From an uncultured Maribacter sp. (GTDB lineage Bacteria; Bacteroidota; Bacteroidia; Flavobacteriales; Flavobacteriaceae), in the NCBI GenBank assembly GCA_947504045.1, contig CANNFY010000001.1:806001-870000 (forward strand): a stretch of DNA of 64,000 bases, in the 5' to 3' direction. The notes below the pieces were generated by a model. The model saw only the letters and a program-made list of their open reading frames with translations, had not been told where the DNA came from and did no database searches. This document shows positions 27,501-36,180 of this stretch, piece after piece; position 1 is the first letter of the stretch; every line of letters starts with the position of its first letter. A program made the translations under genes and the position numbers.

Positions 27501-30500
27501 AAATTAGCCTAACTGCTACTAGTGCTACTCCGGTTTTAAGCTCACATAATATTTCGGTTACGTATGATGAGTATGCGTATGCAGATACTCCTGTTACAAA
27601 AACGGAAAATGATACTAAAGATTTTAACTATACCGTGCCTAACTATTGGATTTCTTCAGAAAACGCAACAGAAATTGGAAATTCTGAGGTTGAAGGTTTT
27701 GTTATAGATATTTGCAAACAAGATGCTGGCGAAATAAATAATAATTGGTTACGAGTAGAAACTGGTACAGATTATACCATTACAAATGCATACTTGGTAA
27801 ATGGTACATCAGAAACTGCTTTAACTTTTATAGAAGAAAACGATGTTACTTATATACAATTTGGAAGTATGCAATCGGGTAGTTGGATTTGTAGAAAAAT
27901 TCGTTTTGAAGGTACCTATACCTCTAGCACTCCTATTGATCTAAAAATAGCAAACAATTACGATTGTGTAGCCTATCCTTCTAATTACAGCGGATTACCA
28001 TTTTTTCATGAAGAAGTTTTTACGTTAGAACCAACACCAGCTGCAATACAGTTACAAATATTAGATCAGCCAAGCACAACGGTTGATACTTGTACAAACT
28101 ATGATATAATTTTAGAAGCTAGAAACGCAGGTGAAGCAGATTTAATTTCTCCGGTAATGAATTTTGATATTCCTGGAGATATATCGGCAATTCTAATTAA
28201 TAGCATAACTATAGAATACCCTAGAAACTCTGGAGATATACAAACTATAACTCCTACAATAGCAGGAAATAATGTTTCTGTTAATCTATTAGATCATACC
28301 GCAATTGGAGTAAATAATGGCCTTTTGGGTTCTCTTAATTCTTCTGATATTAATGAGCAAATAGCAATTATTAATTTAGACTTAAGTCCGCAATGTAATT
28401 ATGTATCTAATACAGGAACAGCATACACAATAACAGGAAATAACCCTTATGGTACACCAGCAACAGGAAGCGGTAGTAGAACAGCTGCAAACCCAATAAT
28501 TATAACTGGTGCAGAACCTCCTTATAGTACAGATAATTCTTTATCTATTACTAACGATGCGCGTTTAGAGGGTTGTTCTCCAGAAACCGTAAACGTAAAC
28601 ACATCAATAATTGATGGTACTACAGGTACTAGCGATTTTGTTAGAATAATTCTACCAGATGGTGTGCAATATGTAGCTTCCTCTTTTACATCAACAAGTG
28701 CATTACAAGTAACATATATTACCACAAATACCGTTGATAATCATGAAGAAATAGAACTACAACTTCCAGAAGGAGCTACTTCTTCTGATATATTATCTTA
28801 TGGTTTTGATATTATAAACCAATCTACAAGTTGTACAACTTCTGCAAATTTAGATCTAACTACTTATGTAACTACTAATGCTTTAAATTGTATGGGAGTT
28901 GCATGTGGTACTACAGAAATTTTTACAGGAGACAGTACTATACCTTTAGAAATATTTAAATCAGAAATAGCATTATCTTCTGTAACCCCAATGGGATCTT
29001 ATACTAATAATGGAACCGATTATACGTATTCTATAGATTTTAGTGTTGATAATATTGGCGCATATACCATTGCCTCTGGTGCAAATTATGCTGTTTATTG
29101 TACCGATGCATCAAACAATAAAACTGGCACTCCAATTTATACAGGAAGCTTAGATAACGAAATTCTTAGCGGAAATACAATTACCGAAACCGATTCTTTT
29201 ACAACTTCTACTTTTTGTGGTGTTGGCACTAATTTATTAGTAGAATTAGAGCCTGGTATAGGAAATTGTTTTTGTAACGCTATTTCATTTTTAATAGCAA
29301 CAACAAATAATTCCGCAGATTTATCACTTAATAAATCTGTTTCTAATACAACTCCAAATATTGGAGATACCATTACATTTACTATAGACCTTAACAATAA
29401 CGGCCCAAATGCTGCAACAAATGTTAGTTTACAAGACGTTATTCCTGTTGGCTATACGGTAAATGAACCTTCAATATCTAATAATGGTACTTTATCTGGA
29501 AATACAATAACTTGGAATTTAGCAACTGTAACAAATGGCACAACAAGTTTAACTTATAACGTTACAGTAAATACACCGACTGGAGTAACCGATGAATATA
29601 AAAATATTGTACAAATAACTGCTAGTGATCAATTAGATCCAGATTCTAGCCCAAATAATGATGATGGGGATCAATCTGAAGACGATGAAGATTCTGTAGA
29701 CAATGTTACTATTGCAACAGTAGATTTGAGTTTAGATAAACAATTAGCAGCAGGCTCTAGTACAAGTCCAAACATAGGGGAAGAAGTAACTTATGAAATT
29801 ACACTAACAAATTCAGGAACAAATGATGCAACAGGAATTGTAATAGAAGATTATATACCAATTGGATTAAATGTAGATGTAGCCTCTATTTCTAATAACG
29901 GAACCTATGCCGGTAACACCATTACATGGGTTATAAACTCTGTATCTCCTGGAAATATAGTTTTAAGTTATTCTGCTTCAATTAACGAACCAACTGGTGC
30001 AACAGACGAATATAAAAATGTGGCACAAGTTACAAGAACAAATGAGTTAGATTTAGATTCTACTCCAGATAATTATGATCCTAATGTTCCTAATGAAGAT
30101 GATGAAAGTGAATATACATTAGCAAACCCAATTACAGATATTGCAATATATAAAACAGCATCTGTAACTACAGCAGCAGTAGGTGATCAAATTACATTTA
30201 CTATAACTGCAGAAAACCTAGGAAATATTACTGCTACCAATATAGAAGTAGAAGAAATTATACCAAATGGTTTTGAATTTACATCTCAAAATACAACACA
30301 CGGAATTTACGATTATACTACCGGCAGTTGGGCTATTCCTAGTTTAAATAGTAGCGAGTCTGCTGAACTAAATATTACGGTAGAAATAATAGACGGTACA
30401 AATTACACCAATGTTGCAAGAATGTCTTTTGTGGATCAAATGGATCTAAATACAGATAATGACGAAGCTCAAGTTACCATAAATATAGAAGAAGATTGCT

Positions 30501-30784
30501 TGGTAATTTATAATGAATTTTCTCCGAACAATGATGGTAGTAATGAGTTTTTCTTTATAGAATGTATTGAAAATTACCCAAATAATTTTCTTCAAATTTT
30601 TAACCGTTGGGGAACGTTAGTATACGAAACTAAAGGCTATACTAATAATTGGGATGGTACCTCAGAAGGTAGAGTTACTGCAAATGCACAACAAAAACTA
30701 CCAATTGGTACATATTACTATATTCTTCTTTTAAACGAAAATCAAGAAGAACCAAAAACTGGATGGTTATACATTACGCGTTAA
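24575..30784 (+). CDS. 2069-residue T9SS-exported adhesin with DUF11 repeats and type B sorting domain
   Basis: Signal peptide over residues 1-36 (hydrophobic FTLFLILACLLFSI, cleavage near SYSQ). A long cysteine-containing, beta-rich, Asn/Thr-rich region follows, with an acidic DxDxDG-type calcium-binding loop near 436-455. Three DUF11 repeats start near 1581, 1716 and 1854 (DLSLNKSVSN, DLSLDKQLAA, DIAIYKTASV), the first two ending in acidic Asp/Glu-rich linkers. The gliding-motility-type C-terminal domain spans about 1972-2069 (EFSPNNDGSNEFF, IFNRWGTLVYE), the T9SS type B sorting signal. It is expected on the cell surface as an adhesin. PorP and an OmpA-type protein follow 3 and 11 bp apart, forming one operon. 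Confidence 0.9.
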   Translation: MFYINTSKLSRHLQSKFTLFLILACLLFSINTSYSQINNGNFRVDLSSENMDPCGGSNNGTSTVGITAKMGSLNTFKINFDLPDGVTYQTGTALISNQTGSSDFILSEFDISNLNNPIFQIERPSNSNWQISDFVEFTFSKTASCDAVQYSYNGGLFKDAHTITYLQGTSSRSHSDTDATINGYSFLSAYLAVEDIATVETLVGEITNRPVTITNSGNGSIQSFVHDVEVSPGLQSNYELSFNGNVLTPTINGNIYSYEINLNNTPFAGQVGNGDALFENESIVLNEQLSPTNCANNQATRHSPKWGCSTGMYCQIGAPIPGFIVVKQEWSDIYLYTVNAPRARWDAPVTYTYRLENDASADNAYDVNFNIGFTWDGRLSTTGFNPMYGDDNDTNRQLSNFRFTGGTNFSPQRWPSTTTSGTGLGSYLFGANLFTSDPDGPGGLEDLDGDGFFDDMQPGATTEINVDLTMEVRTPNCDASGANYSTSLKLNLDAWTVNKCNNSNKTLREELERHYVRRDALFNWDTPEDYERDAEDGSVFNLNFTGSFVASNQSPTCNGIEMFSNDPTTIYRAILNVPNGINLDSSADSRYVQTGNQIIFTETQLEDFEYNSFALRIPINFPLNIDCNTYSGPEELELDYSTSYESSCYNTDIHCGAFKVTTHCPNSCTGPTTTNFEANRTTSGWTDDTMSTKVVLDPNIHATKYYMAKDKMGVTSSATMQNSTQDNLFFEMRYVTDSGQSMADIIRFTDGTITINDLSSGAAQTFPITNTPVITTQGTNNNFFTLDLTSYQSLISATYQYGEGLEADEISLDLNFEFKEGFPEEARLYEFHSFQGRFYSLDSSSNEIGCGTYNDRAFFFENQIQLNYDIEDSVNGCDEKWLYVGLSQASGLDDKFPDEYRPPLFWNSTSIQIPDGMQFNAIASSYGYPNLMPENEAPNSTNNGLNYTISGNIVTITPGARFRNLDQDGNIYPSIQISLTATSATPVLSSHNISVTYDEYAYADTPVTKTENDTKDFNYTVPNYWISSENATEIGNSEVEGFVIDICKQDAGEINNNWLRVETGTDYTITNAYLVNGTSETALTFIEENDVTYIQFGSMQSGSWICRKIRFEGTYTSSTPIDLKIANNYDCVAYPSNYSGLPFFHEEVFTLEPTPAAIQLQILDQPSTTVDTCTNYDIILEARNAGEADLISPVMNFDIPGDISAILINSITIEYPRNSGDIQTITPTIAGNNVSVNLLDHTAIGVNNGLLGSLNSSDINEQIAIINLDLSPQCNYVSNTGTAYTITGNNPYGTPATGSGSRTAANPIIITGAEPPYSTDNSLSITNDARLEGCSPETVNVNTSIIDGTTGTSDFVRIILPDGVQYVASSFTSTSALQVTYITTNTVDNHEEIELQLPEGATSSDILSYGFDIINQSTSCTTSANLDLTTYVTTNALNCMGVACGTTEIFTGDSTIPLEIFKSEIALSSVTPMGSYTNNGTDYTYSIDFSVDNIGAYTIASGANYAVYCTDASNNKTGTPIYTGSLDNEILSGNTITETDSFTTSTFCGVGTNLLVELEPGIGNCFCNAISFLIATTNNSADLSLNKSVSNTTPNIGDTITFTIDLNNNGPNAATNVSLQDVIPVGYTVNEPSISNNGTLSGNTITWNLATVTNGTTSLTYNVTVNTPTGVTDEYKNIVQITASDQLDPDSSPNNDDGDQSEDDEDSVDNVTIATVDLSLDKQLAAGSSTSPNIGEEVTYEITLTNSGTNDATGIVIEDYIPIGLNVDVASISNNGTYAGNTITWVINSVSPGNIVLSYSASINEPTGATDEYKNVAQVTRTNELDLDSTPDNYDPNVPNEDDESEYTLANPITDIAIYKTASVTTAAVGDQITFTITAENLGNITATNIEVEEIIPNGFEFTSQNTTHGIYDYTTGSWAIPSLNSSESAELNITVEIIDGTNYTNVARMSFVDQMDLNTDNDEAQVTINIEEDCLVIYNEFSPNNDGSNEFFFIECIENYPNNFLQIFNRWGTLVYETKGYTNNWDGTSEGRVTANAQQKLPIGTYYYILLLNENQEEPKTGWLYITR

Positions 30785-30787
30785 AAA

Positions 30788-31723
30788 ATGAAAGCTAAAA
30801 AACTACATATAATTTATAAACTAAGCTTGCTTGCAATACTGCTGGTGTGTGTTTCTAATGTATTTGGGCAACAAGAGCCTCAATACACGCAATATAACTA
30901 TAATACTATGACGGTAAATCCTGGTTATACAGGATCTAGAGGTCATTTTACTGCAGTATCATTATATAGAACACAATGGGTTGGTTTAGAGGGTTCTCCA
31001 AAAACACTTTCTTTAGGTATAGAATCTCCTTTTGAAAAATTTGACGGTATTGGTTTATCTATTGTTCAGGATCAAATTGGCCCATCTAGCGAAACTTTTA
31101 TTGATATAAATTATGCCCATAATATTATTTTAAATAGAAAAGGAGACAAATTAGCACTTGGCTTAAAAGCGGGTGGCCGTTTTTTAAGTGTAGATTGGTC
31201 TAAAGGAACCTATAGAGATCCTGATGTACTTTTTAATGAGAATATTAATAGTGAATTTTTACCTAGTGTTGGTGCTGGTATTTTCTACTACACTGGCAAT
31301 GCCTATTTAGGTATTTCTACACCAAATATATTATATAATAAACGTTACGATGCCATAGAAGAATCGGTTGGTAAAGACCGTATGCACTTATATTTTATAG
31401 GAGGTTATGTATTTAATATAAACCCATTATTAAAGTTTAAGCCTTCTACTTTTGTTAAGTATGTAGAGGGAGCTCCACTTATTGCAGACCTTTCTCTAAA
31501 CTTTTTGTTATACGAAAGACTAAATTTAGGCGTTAACTATAGATGGGACGATTCTGTCGGAGCACTTTTAGGCTTTCAGATTACCCCACAAATTAATATA
31601 GGGTATGCTTATGATTACAATACTAACGAACTAAATTCCTATAACTCAGGAACACACGAAATATTTATACGTTACCAACTAATTTCAAAATTAACCAAAA
31701 TTAAATCCCCAAGGTTTTTCTAA
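30788..31723 (+). CDS. PorP/SprF family type IX secretion membrane protein
   Basis: A 311-residue outer-membrane beta-barrel with a signal peptide ending near VFGQ. The mature N-terminus QEPQYTQYNYNTMTVNPGYTGSRG is split here as QYTQY...NPGYTG, the diagnostic PorP/SprF pattern. Alternating beta-strand segments and a C-terminal strand ending IFIRYQL follow. SprF-like proteins are needed for surface delivery or attachment of the type B substrate encoded next to them; the adhesin gene ends 3 bp upstream, so this is its probable partner. Confidence 0.93.
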   Translation: MKAKKLHIIYKLSLLAILLVCVSNVFGQQEPQYTQYNYNTMTVNPGYTGSRGHFTAVSLYRTQWVGLEGSPKTLSLGIESPFEKFDGIGLSIVQDQIGPSSETFIDINYAHNIILNRKGDKLALGLKAGGRFLSVDWSKGTYRDPDVLFNENINSEFLPSVGAGIFYYTGNAYLGISTPNILYNKRYDAIEESVGKDRMHLYFIGGYVFNINPLLKFKPSTFVKYVEGAPLIADLSLNFLLYERLNLGVNYRWDDSVGALLGFQITPQINIGYAYDYNTNELNSYNSGTHEIFIRYQLISKLTKIKSPRFF

Positions 31724-31734
31724 TTACCCGAATC

Positions 31735-34179
31735 ATGAAAAAACTACTTACAGCCTTTATTATTCTACTATCTTTTAGCATAAATGCACAAGAGGTAACT
31801 ACTGCAATGTTACAACCAGGAGAAAGCCTTAGCCCTATTCTAAAACAAGAAATTGAAGAAGAAAACCCTTCTTTTGCACAAATTGCAGAAAAAAATGGTA
31901 TTGCACATAGAACATTTACAAATCTTAATGATATTTATAATGGGTATTATGTAATTGCAGGTGTTTTTAATACAAGTCAGGAAAAAGCTGCTAAAAAATA
32001 CACTAAAAAAGGATTTAATTCTGGATATATTGAAAATCCAGAAAACAAATTAAACTATTTATATATTGATTATAATAGTGATTGGAAAAAGAGTATTGCA
32101 AAAGTAACATCAAAATTTAATGGTAAACATACAGATGATGTTTGGATTATGGAGGTAGAAAATAGCAAACCAGCTATGGAAAACCCTACAAAAGAAGATT
32201 ATCTTGCAAACTCTACACCTACAAGCAAAACTTTAGAAGAAGAGTATACTTCTAAAAGTATAGACGGTACACCAAATAAAAGTAAACTTATACAAAGAGC
32301 AGATTATTATTTTAATAAAATGTGGTATGCAGAAGCTGCAGATTTATATGAAATGGCTCTTAAAAAGAATGAAAAAAATTACTCCTACGACGTTCTTCAA
32401 AAAGCAGGAGACTCTCATTACTTTAATACCGATATGGAAAAAGCTTACCATTGGTATAACATACTTTATAATAAATATGAGAAAGAAATGTCTGCAGATA
32501 ATATTTTTAAATATGCACACTCTCTTAAAGGAACAGGAAAATATGCTAGATCTAAACGTTTAATGCGTATTTATAACAGAAAAATAAAAAAAGAAGATTA
32601 CACAGAAATAAATTCTGATAAAGCCACTCCTAATGAAATGGTTTTAGACAATATTTTAGGAACTAGTAAAAAGTTTGAAGTAAAAAACCTTTCTGTTAAT
32701 TCTGAATATTCAGAATTTTCTCCAATGTTTCATGAGGATAAACTAGTTTATGCCTCTGCAAAAGATTCTTCTTTTTTTAATACCAGACGGTATAAATGGA
32801 ATGATCAACCTTACTTAGATCTTTATGTTGCCAAAATAAACGAAGAATCTCAAGAGCTTAAAGATGCTATAAAATTTTCTAAAAAAGTAAATACAAAATA
32901 CCACGAGGCAGCAGTAACTTTTGCTCCAGATAACAAAACCATGTATTTTACAAGAAATAACTATGGCAAAAAGTTAAAAAGAGATAAAAAAGGAGTAAAT
33001 CATCTTAAAATTTATCAATCTAAAAAAGTAGATGGAGAGTGGACAGAGGCAACAGAGTTACCATTTAATAGTGATAATTATTCAACCGGTCACCCGGCTT
33101 TAAGTCCAGACGGAAAAGAACTATATTTTGTTTCTGACATGCCAGGAAGTATAGGGCAAACCGATATTTTTATGGTAGATGTTAGAGAAGATGGAACATT
33201 TTCTGAACCAAGAAATTTAGGTCCAGAAATTAATACCGAAAGAAGAGAAATGTTTCCTTTTATTAATGATAAAAAATTATACTTCTCCTCAGACGGGCAT
33301 ACAGGTCTTGGTGGTTTAGATGTATACCAAGTATCTTTTGAAGAAGAAGAAGGGTTTTTAGATGTTGTTAATTTAGGGCAACCAATTAATAGTAATAAAG
33401 ACGATTTTTCATATATTATTGATGAGGAAACGCAAAAAGGATATTTTTCATCTAACAGAGAAGGTGGTAAAGGAGATGATGATATATATGCCTTTAAAAA
33501 CTTAGTTATAGAAGAAATTCCTGCAAATACAAATGCAATTGCTGGTGTTGTTACAGAGTTAATTACAGGCGACTTAATGCCTAAAGCATTAGTAGAATTA
33601 TTAGATGAAAATAATATTAAATTAAAAGAAGTAGTAACTGGCGATGATGGTAGCTTTATTTTTGAAGATTTAGATGCTACAACTAAATATGTTATAAAAA
33701 CTACCAAAAGTACTTACTTTGAAGATTTACAAGAAGTTACTACTAAAGAAAACGATACTATTAATCTAGAAGTTTCATTACGTAAACTAAAAGAAATGAT
33801 TGCTGTTGAAGATGGTATTAAGAAGCTGAAAACAGAAATGATTCACTTCGATTTTGATAAATCTTACATACGTAAAGATGCTGCAGAAGAGTTAGATAAA
33901 CTTGTAGAAGTAATGACAGAGTATCCAAACATGGTTATTAAAATAGAATCTCATACCGATTCTAGAGGTAAAAGAGCATATAACAAATACCTATCGGACA
34001 AAAGGGCTAAGTCTTCTAGAGACTATATAATATCTAAAGGTATTGCCCCAGAACGTATAGAAAGTGCTATAGGATATGGCGAAGAAAGGTTAATTAATGA
34101 GTGCGATGGTACAATACGATGTACAGAACAAAAACACTACTTAAACCGTAGGTCAGAATTTATTATTGTAAAAATGTAA
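31735..34179 (+). CDS. PorE-like OmpA-family protein with SPOR-like, TPR, WD40-like and OmpA domains
   Basis: An 814-residue exported protein (signal peptide ending NAQ near residue 18). Domains in order: a SPOR-like module near 67-142 (GYYVIAGVFN ... WIMEVEN), a TPR-type helical region about 185-280, PD40/WD40-like beta-propeller repeats about 310-590 (SPDGKELYFVSD, KLYFSSDGH), a carboxypeptidase-regulatory-like beta-sandwich about 600-680, and an OmpA peptidoglycan-binding domain about 695-814 (FDFDKSYIRKDA, SHTDSRG, NRRSEF). PorE of T9SS has TPR, propeller, regulatory and OmpA parts in that order. It would anchor the PorP/adhesin complex to peptidoglycan. It is the last gene of the operon. 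Confidence 0.9.
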   Translation: MKKLLTAFIILLSFSINAQEVTTAMLQPGESLSPILKQEIEEENPSFAQIAEKNGIAHRTFTNLNDIYNGYYVIAGVFNTSQEKAAKKYTKKGFNSGYIENPENKLNYLYIDYNSDWKKSIAKVTSKFNGKHTDDVWIMEVENSKPAMENPTKEDYLANSTPTSKTLEEEYTSKSIDGTPNKSKLIQRADYYFNKMWYAEAADLYEMALKKNEKNYSYDVLQKAGDSHYFNTDMEKAYHWYNILYNKYEKEMSADNIFKYAHSLKGTGKYARSKRLMRIYNRKIKKEDYTEINSDKATPNEMVLDNILGTSKKFEVKNLSVNSEYSEFSPMFHEDKLVYASAKDSSFFNTRRYKWNDQPYLDLYVAKINEESQELKDAIKFSKKVNTKYHEAAVTFAPDNKTMYFTRNNYGKKLKRDKKGVNHLKIYQSKKVDGEWTEATELPFNSDNYSTGHPALSPDGKELYFVSDMPGSIGQTDIFMVDVREDGTFSEPRNLGPEINTERREMFPFINDKKLYFSSDGHTGLGGLDVYQVSFEEEEGFLDVVNLGQPINSNKDDFSYIIDEETQKGYFSSNREGGKGDDDIYAFKNLVIEEIPANTNAIAGVVTELITGDLMPKALVELLDENNIKLKEVVTGDDGSFIFEDLDATTKYVIKTTKSTYFEDLQEVTTKENDTINLEVSLRKLKEMIAVEDGIKKLKTEMIHFDFDKSYIRKDAAEELDKLVEVMTEYPNMVIKIESHTDSRGKRAYNKYLSDKRAKSSRDYIISKGIAPERIESAIGYGEERLINECDGTIRCTEQKHYLNRRSEFIIVKM

Positions 34180-34196
34180 AAGATAACTATTATATA

Positions 34197-34236
34197 AAAA
34201 AGCGCAAAGGTACTCCTACCCTTTGCGCTTTTTGTT
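34197..34236 (+). terminator. Intrinsic terminator of the adhesin-porP-OmpA operon
   Basis: GCGCAAAGG (34202-34210) pairs with CCTTTGCGC (34220-34228), extended by five A-T pairs, with a 9-nt loop and a T-rich tail. It lies 17 nt after the stop codon. Confidence 0.9.
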
Positions 34237-34283
34237 TTTTAAAAAGATAGTGTATTATCGTATCTAGAAATAGAATTATATTA

Positions 34284-34313
34284 TTCACAACAAAACCGTA
34301 CGTTTTCACAACA
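34284..34313 (+). promoter_or_regulatory. Two perfect TTCACAACA direct repeats, 21 bp apart (site 2)
   Basis: Identical 9-mers TTCACAACA at 34284-34292 and 34305-34313, 12 nt between them. This is the best copy of the element found at 24453, 59137 and 63804. At the spacing used elsewhere (28 nt) the sequence at 34342-34349 is CTGATTTT, a poor -7 box, so this promoter is weaker or uses a different start. The next gene is the 56-residue microprotein at 34397. Confidence 0.55.
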
Positions 34314-34396
34314 AATTGCTATTAAAAATATACCTTATTTACTGATTTTTAGTTATATACGTATATCAATACCAAATAACCTAAAATCCCAAAACC

Positions 34397-34567
34397 ATGA
34401 AAAATGCCCTACTTATTAAAGAAATTTATCTAGAAGCTTTTAAAAGCTTAGGAAGTAAAATTGTAAAATCTTATTTTAAAATATTCTCTTGGTTTTGCTT
34501 TGCCAGTTTTTTAGTTGTTATCTATGCTTTTATTTTTAGAATAGCCACTGGTTTTGCATTTCAATAA
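34397..34567 (+). CDS. 56-residue single-span membrane microprotein (paralogue 1)
   Basis: ATG at 34397, stop TAA at 34565. The 56-residue product has a charged amphipathic N-terminus (LLIKEIYLEAFKSLGSK), one membrane helix (about 30-48, rich in Phe/Val/Ile) and a conserved end ATGFAFQ. It is clearly related to the product of 34882-35052: same length, same LLxKEIYxEAFK start, SW(F/V)CF helix start and TGFAF end. I recall a flavobacterial family of this kind under DUF6747 but cannot verify it. Function unknown. It has its own terminator and a perfect repeat pair upstream. Confidence 0.78.
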   Translation: MKNALLIKEIYLEAFKSLGSKIVKSYFKIFSWFCFASFLVVIYAFIFRIATGFAFQ

Positions 34568-34881
34568 AAATAATATAACCAACCAATTTTAAGAAAAAGT
34601 GTCTTGTTTAAGATGCTTTTTCTTTTTTGTAATTACTTATAACTAATAGGTTTAAGTTTCACAAAGGCAAATCCTACAAAACAAAAAGAAAAAAATAAGC
34701 ATTTTTGTTTATTGTAGGGCAAAGCTTAATTTACAAAATACCAATTAACGTAATTAGAATACCGTTTATCTATGCGCCTGCAAATAAACACCTTACATCC
34801 TTTTAATTCAGCATTTTAGCTAAAGGTTTTTCCCTCATTTAAAACAAGTCAGAACTTTGTAGTGAACCAAATATATTTACT
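34568..34881. other. Intergenic stretch between the two microprotein genes
   Basis: 314 bp with no open frame of note. It contains the terminator of the first microprotein (34591-34628) and a weak GAACTTTG -7-like box at 34852-34859, 22 nt before the second microprotein ATG. The TTCACAACA pair present upstream of the first copy is absent here. I see no RNA gene or further repeat. Confidence 0.6.
34591..34628 (+). terminator. Intrinsic terminator after microprotein 1
   Basis: AAGAAAAAG pairs with CTTTTTCTT, continued inward by TGTCTT/AAGATG with two wobble pairs, small loop, then a T run. It begins 24 nt after the stop codon. Confidence 0.75.
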
Positions 34882-35052
34882 ATGGAGAAATTATTACTAT
34901 TAAAAGAAATTTATTTTGAAGCTTTTAAAAATTGGGGAAGCCAGTTTTTAAAAAAATATTTTAAAGTGTTATCCTGGGTTTGCTTTGTGTTAATCGTAGT
35001 TTCACTTTATGCTTTAATTTATAGAATGTCTACTGGTTTTGCATTTGTATAA
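34882..35052 (+). CDS. 56-residue single-span membrane microprotein (paralogue 2)
   Basis: ATG at 34882, stop TAA at 35050. It has the same length and plan as the gene at 34397: amphipathic LLLLKEIYFEAFKNWGSQ, basic KKYFK, membrane helix about 30-48, end STGFAFV. About half of the positions are identical between the two, so this is an old tandem duplication with both copies kept intact and each with its own terminator. The position of the tryptophan and TGFAF end suggest selection on the membrane-interface parts. No function is known to me. Confidence 0.78.
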   Translation: MEKLLLLKEIYFEAFKNWGSQFLKKYFKVLSWVCFVLIVVSLYALIYRMSTGFAFV

Positions 35053-35072
35053 TTAAGCTCAAACATTAAACT

Positions 35073-35110
35073 AAAAAAGCGTATTAGCAATTGCTAATAC
35101 GCTTTTTTTT
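35073..35110. terminator. Bidirectional terminator between microprotein 2 and the DUF4837 gene
   Basis: A perfect palindrome with 18-nt arms (AAAAAAGCGTATTAGCAA and its complement, centred between 35090 and 35091), flanked by A and T tracts. It can stop both the plus-strand microprotein transcript and the minus-strand DUF4837 transcript. Confidence 0.9.
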
Positions 35111-35159
35111 AGTTTATATACATTTACACCCAAACGCAAATAAAAGAGCTTAAATAGGC

Positions 35160-36170
35160 TTATTTGCTGTCTTTTTTTACATTAATTTTAAGTGTTTTTA
35201 AAATTGCTTCTAATTGAAACATGTAATCTCTTTTTTCTGTTGCAGGAGCAAAAGTAAAGCCTTCTAAAACTAACTTTCTGTTATTTTTTACATCGTCTAT
35301 AATATACGTAATAAATGGCCCTGCCATAGGGTAATTTTTTATGTCCCATATACCACGTACTTCAATAGCTTTCATTCCATTTATTTCTGCAGGAAAAATA
35401 TTAGGTGAAAAAGCAGGTTCTGTTCGCATATGTGTAATTTTGCCTTCTACATCTGGTCCAGGAATATATTTTGCACCTATAGAGTCTCGCATTTTTACAA
35501 TATCTTTTACTAGCGTAGAATCTGTTTTAAAACTAGAAGCTGGCATGCTGTATGCAATAATATTTACAGTTCCTTTTGGTATTTGGTGATCTATCCACAC
35601 AAAATTATCTGTTTCTCTACCAACTTTATACATAGATGGTATGTTTAAACCTATATTAAATTGGTTTTCTAAAGCTTTTTCTTGGTTTAAAGAGCGTAAG
35701 AATCTTTTTTGTGCTTCAGCAATTTCTTGTTCTTTAAATGCAGCAATTATTTCTGTAGCTTTTTTATCAATATTTGCTACTATTTCTTCTACATTATGCC
35801 CTTTAATAACTCCTATTTTCTGAGGAGTAGCATATAAATCTGTTTTTATATGTGCTATATTAAGGGTGTCTTTTTGTACATATAACACTGCTCTTGTATT
35901 ACGCAATGCACCAGTAAATACACTTGCAGGAACATTAGTAATATTAAATAACGGTTCGTCCCATGGTAATCCTACTACTGGAGCGGCAAAATGTTGTCTA
36001 ATTTTATCGCCTACATCTCCATTCCATAAATCATTCTCAATAACAACCGTTAAATTGTTAATTGCACCTATAGATTCTGGCAAATAACTTTTCTTATTGT
36101 TTTCTTCTTTACATCCAATAAGGGTTGCAACAAAAAGAAATACAATAAGTATACTTAATTTCTTATTCAT
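35160..36170 (-). CDS. DUF4837 family lipoprotein
   Basis: Start chosen at the ATG at 36168-36170 so that the lipoprotein signal (ILIVFLFVATLIGC, cysteine near residue 20) begins at the N-terminus; a longer frame would put nine extra residues before it. The roughly 336-residue protein matches the Bacteroidota family DUF4837 (VVIENDLWNGDVGD, FNITNVPASVFTG, RNTRAVLYVQKD, RVIxxY-like GPFITYIIDD). It should be a lipid-anchored envelope protein of unknown function. It follows the LysM transglycosylase gene by 10 bp and is probably co-transcribed with it, a hint at a cell-wall role. Confidence 0.87.
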   Translation of the reverse strand: MNKKLSILIVFLFVATLIGCKEENNKKSYLPESIGAINNLTVVIENDLWNGDVGDKIRQHFAAPVVGLPWDEPLFNITNVPASVFTGALRNTRAVLYVQKDTLNIAHIKTDLYATPQKIGVIKGHNVEEIVANIDKKATEIIAAFKEQEIAEAQKRFLRSLNQEKALENQFNIGLNIPSMYKVGRETDNFVWIDHQIPKGTVNIIAYSMPASSFKTDSTLVKDIVKMRDSIGAKYIPGPDVEGKITHMRTEPAFSPNIFPAEINGMKAIEVRGIWDIKNYPMAGPFITYIIDDVKNNRKLVLEGFTFAPATEKRDYMFQLEAILKTLKINVKKDSK

Positions 36171-36180
36171 GGTATATTTT

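Noticed and set aside
33090-33707. A 205-residue open frame on the minus strand inside the PorE-like gene
   Set aside because: It is antisense to a well-supported propeller and regulatory domain, has no family resemblance or start signals, and its Ser/Ile-rich composition is what the complement of the AT-rich gene would give.
34658-34681. TTCACAAAG and CCTACAAAA before the second microprotein as a degraded operator
   Set aside because: The spacing is 15 bp, not 21, and the elements are about 200 bp from the start with no matching -7 box.
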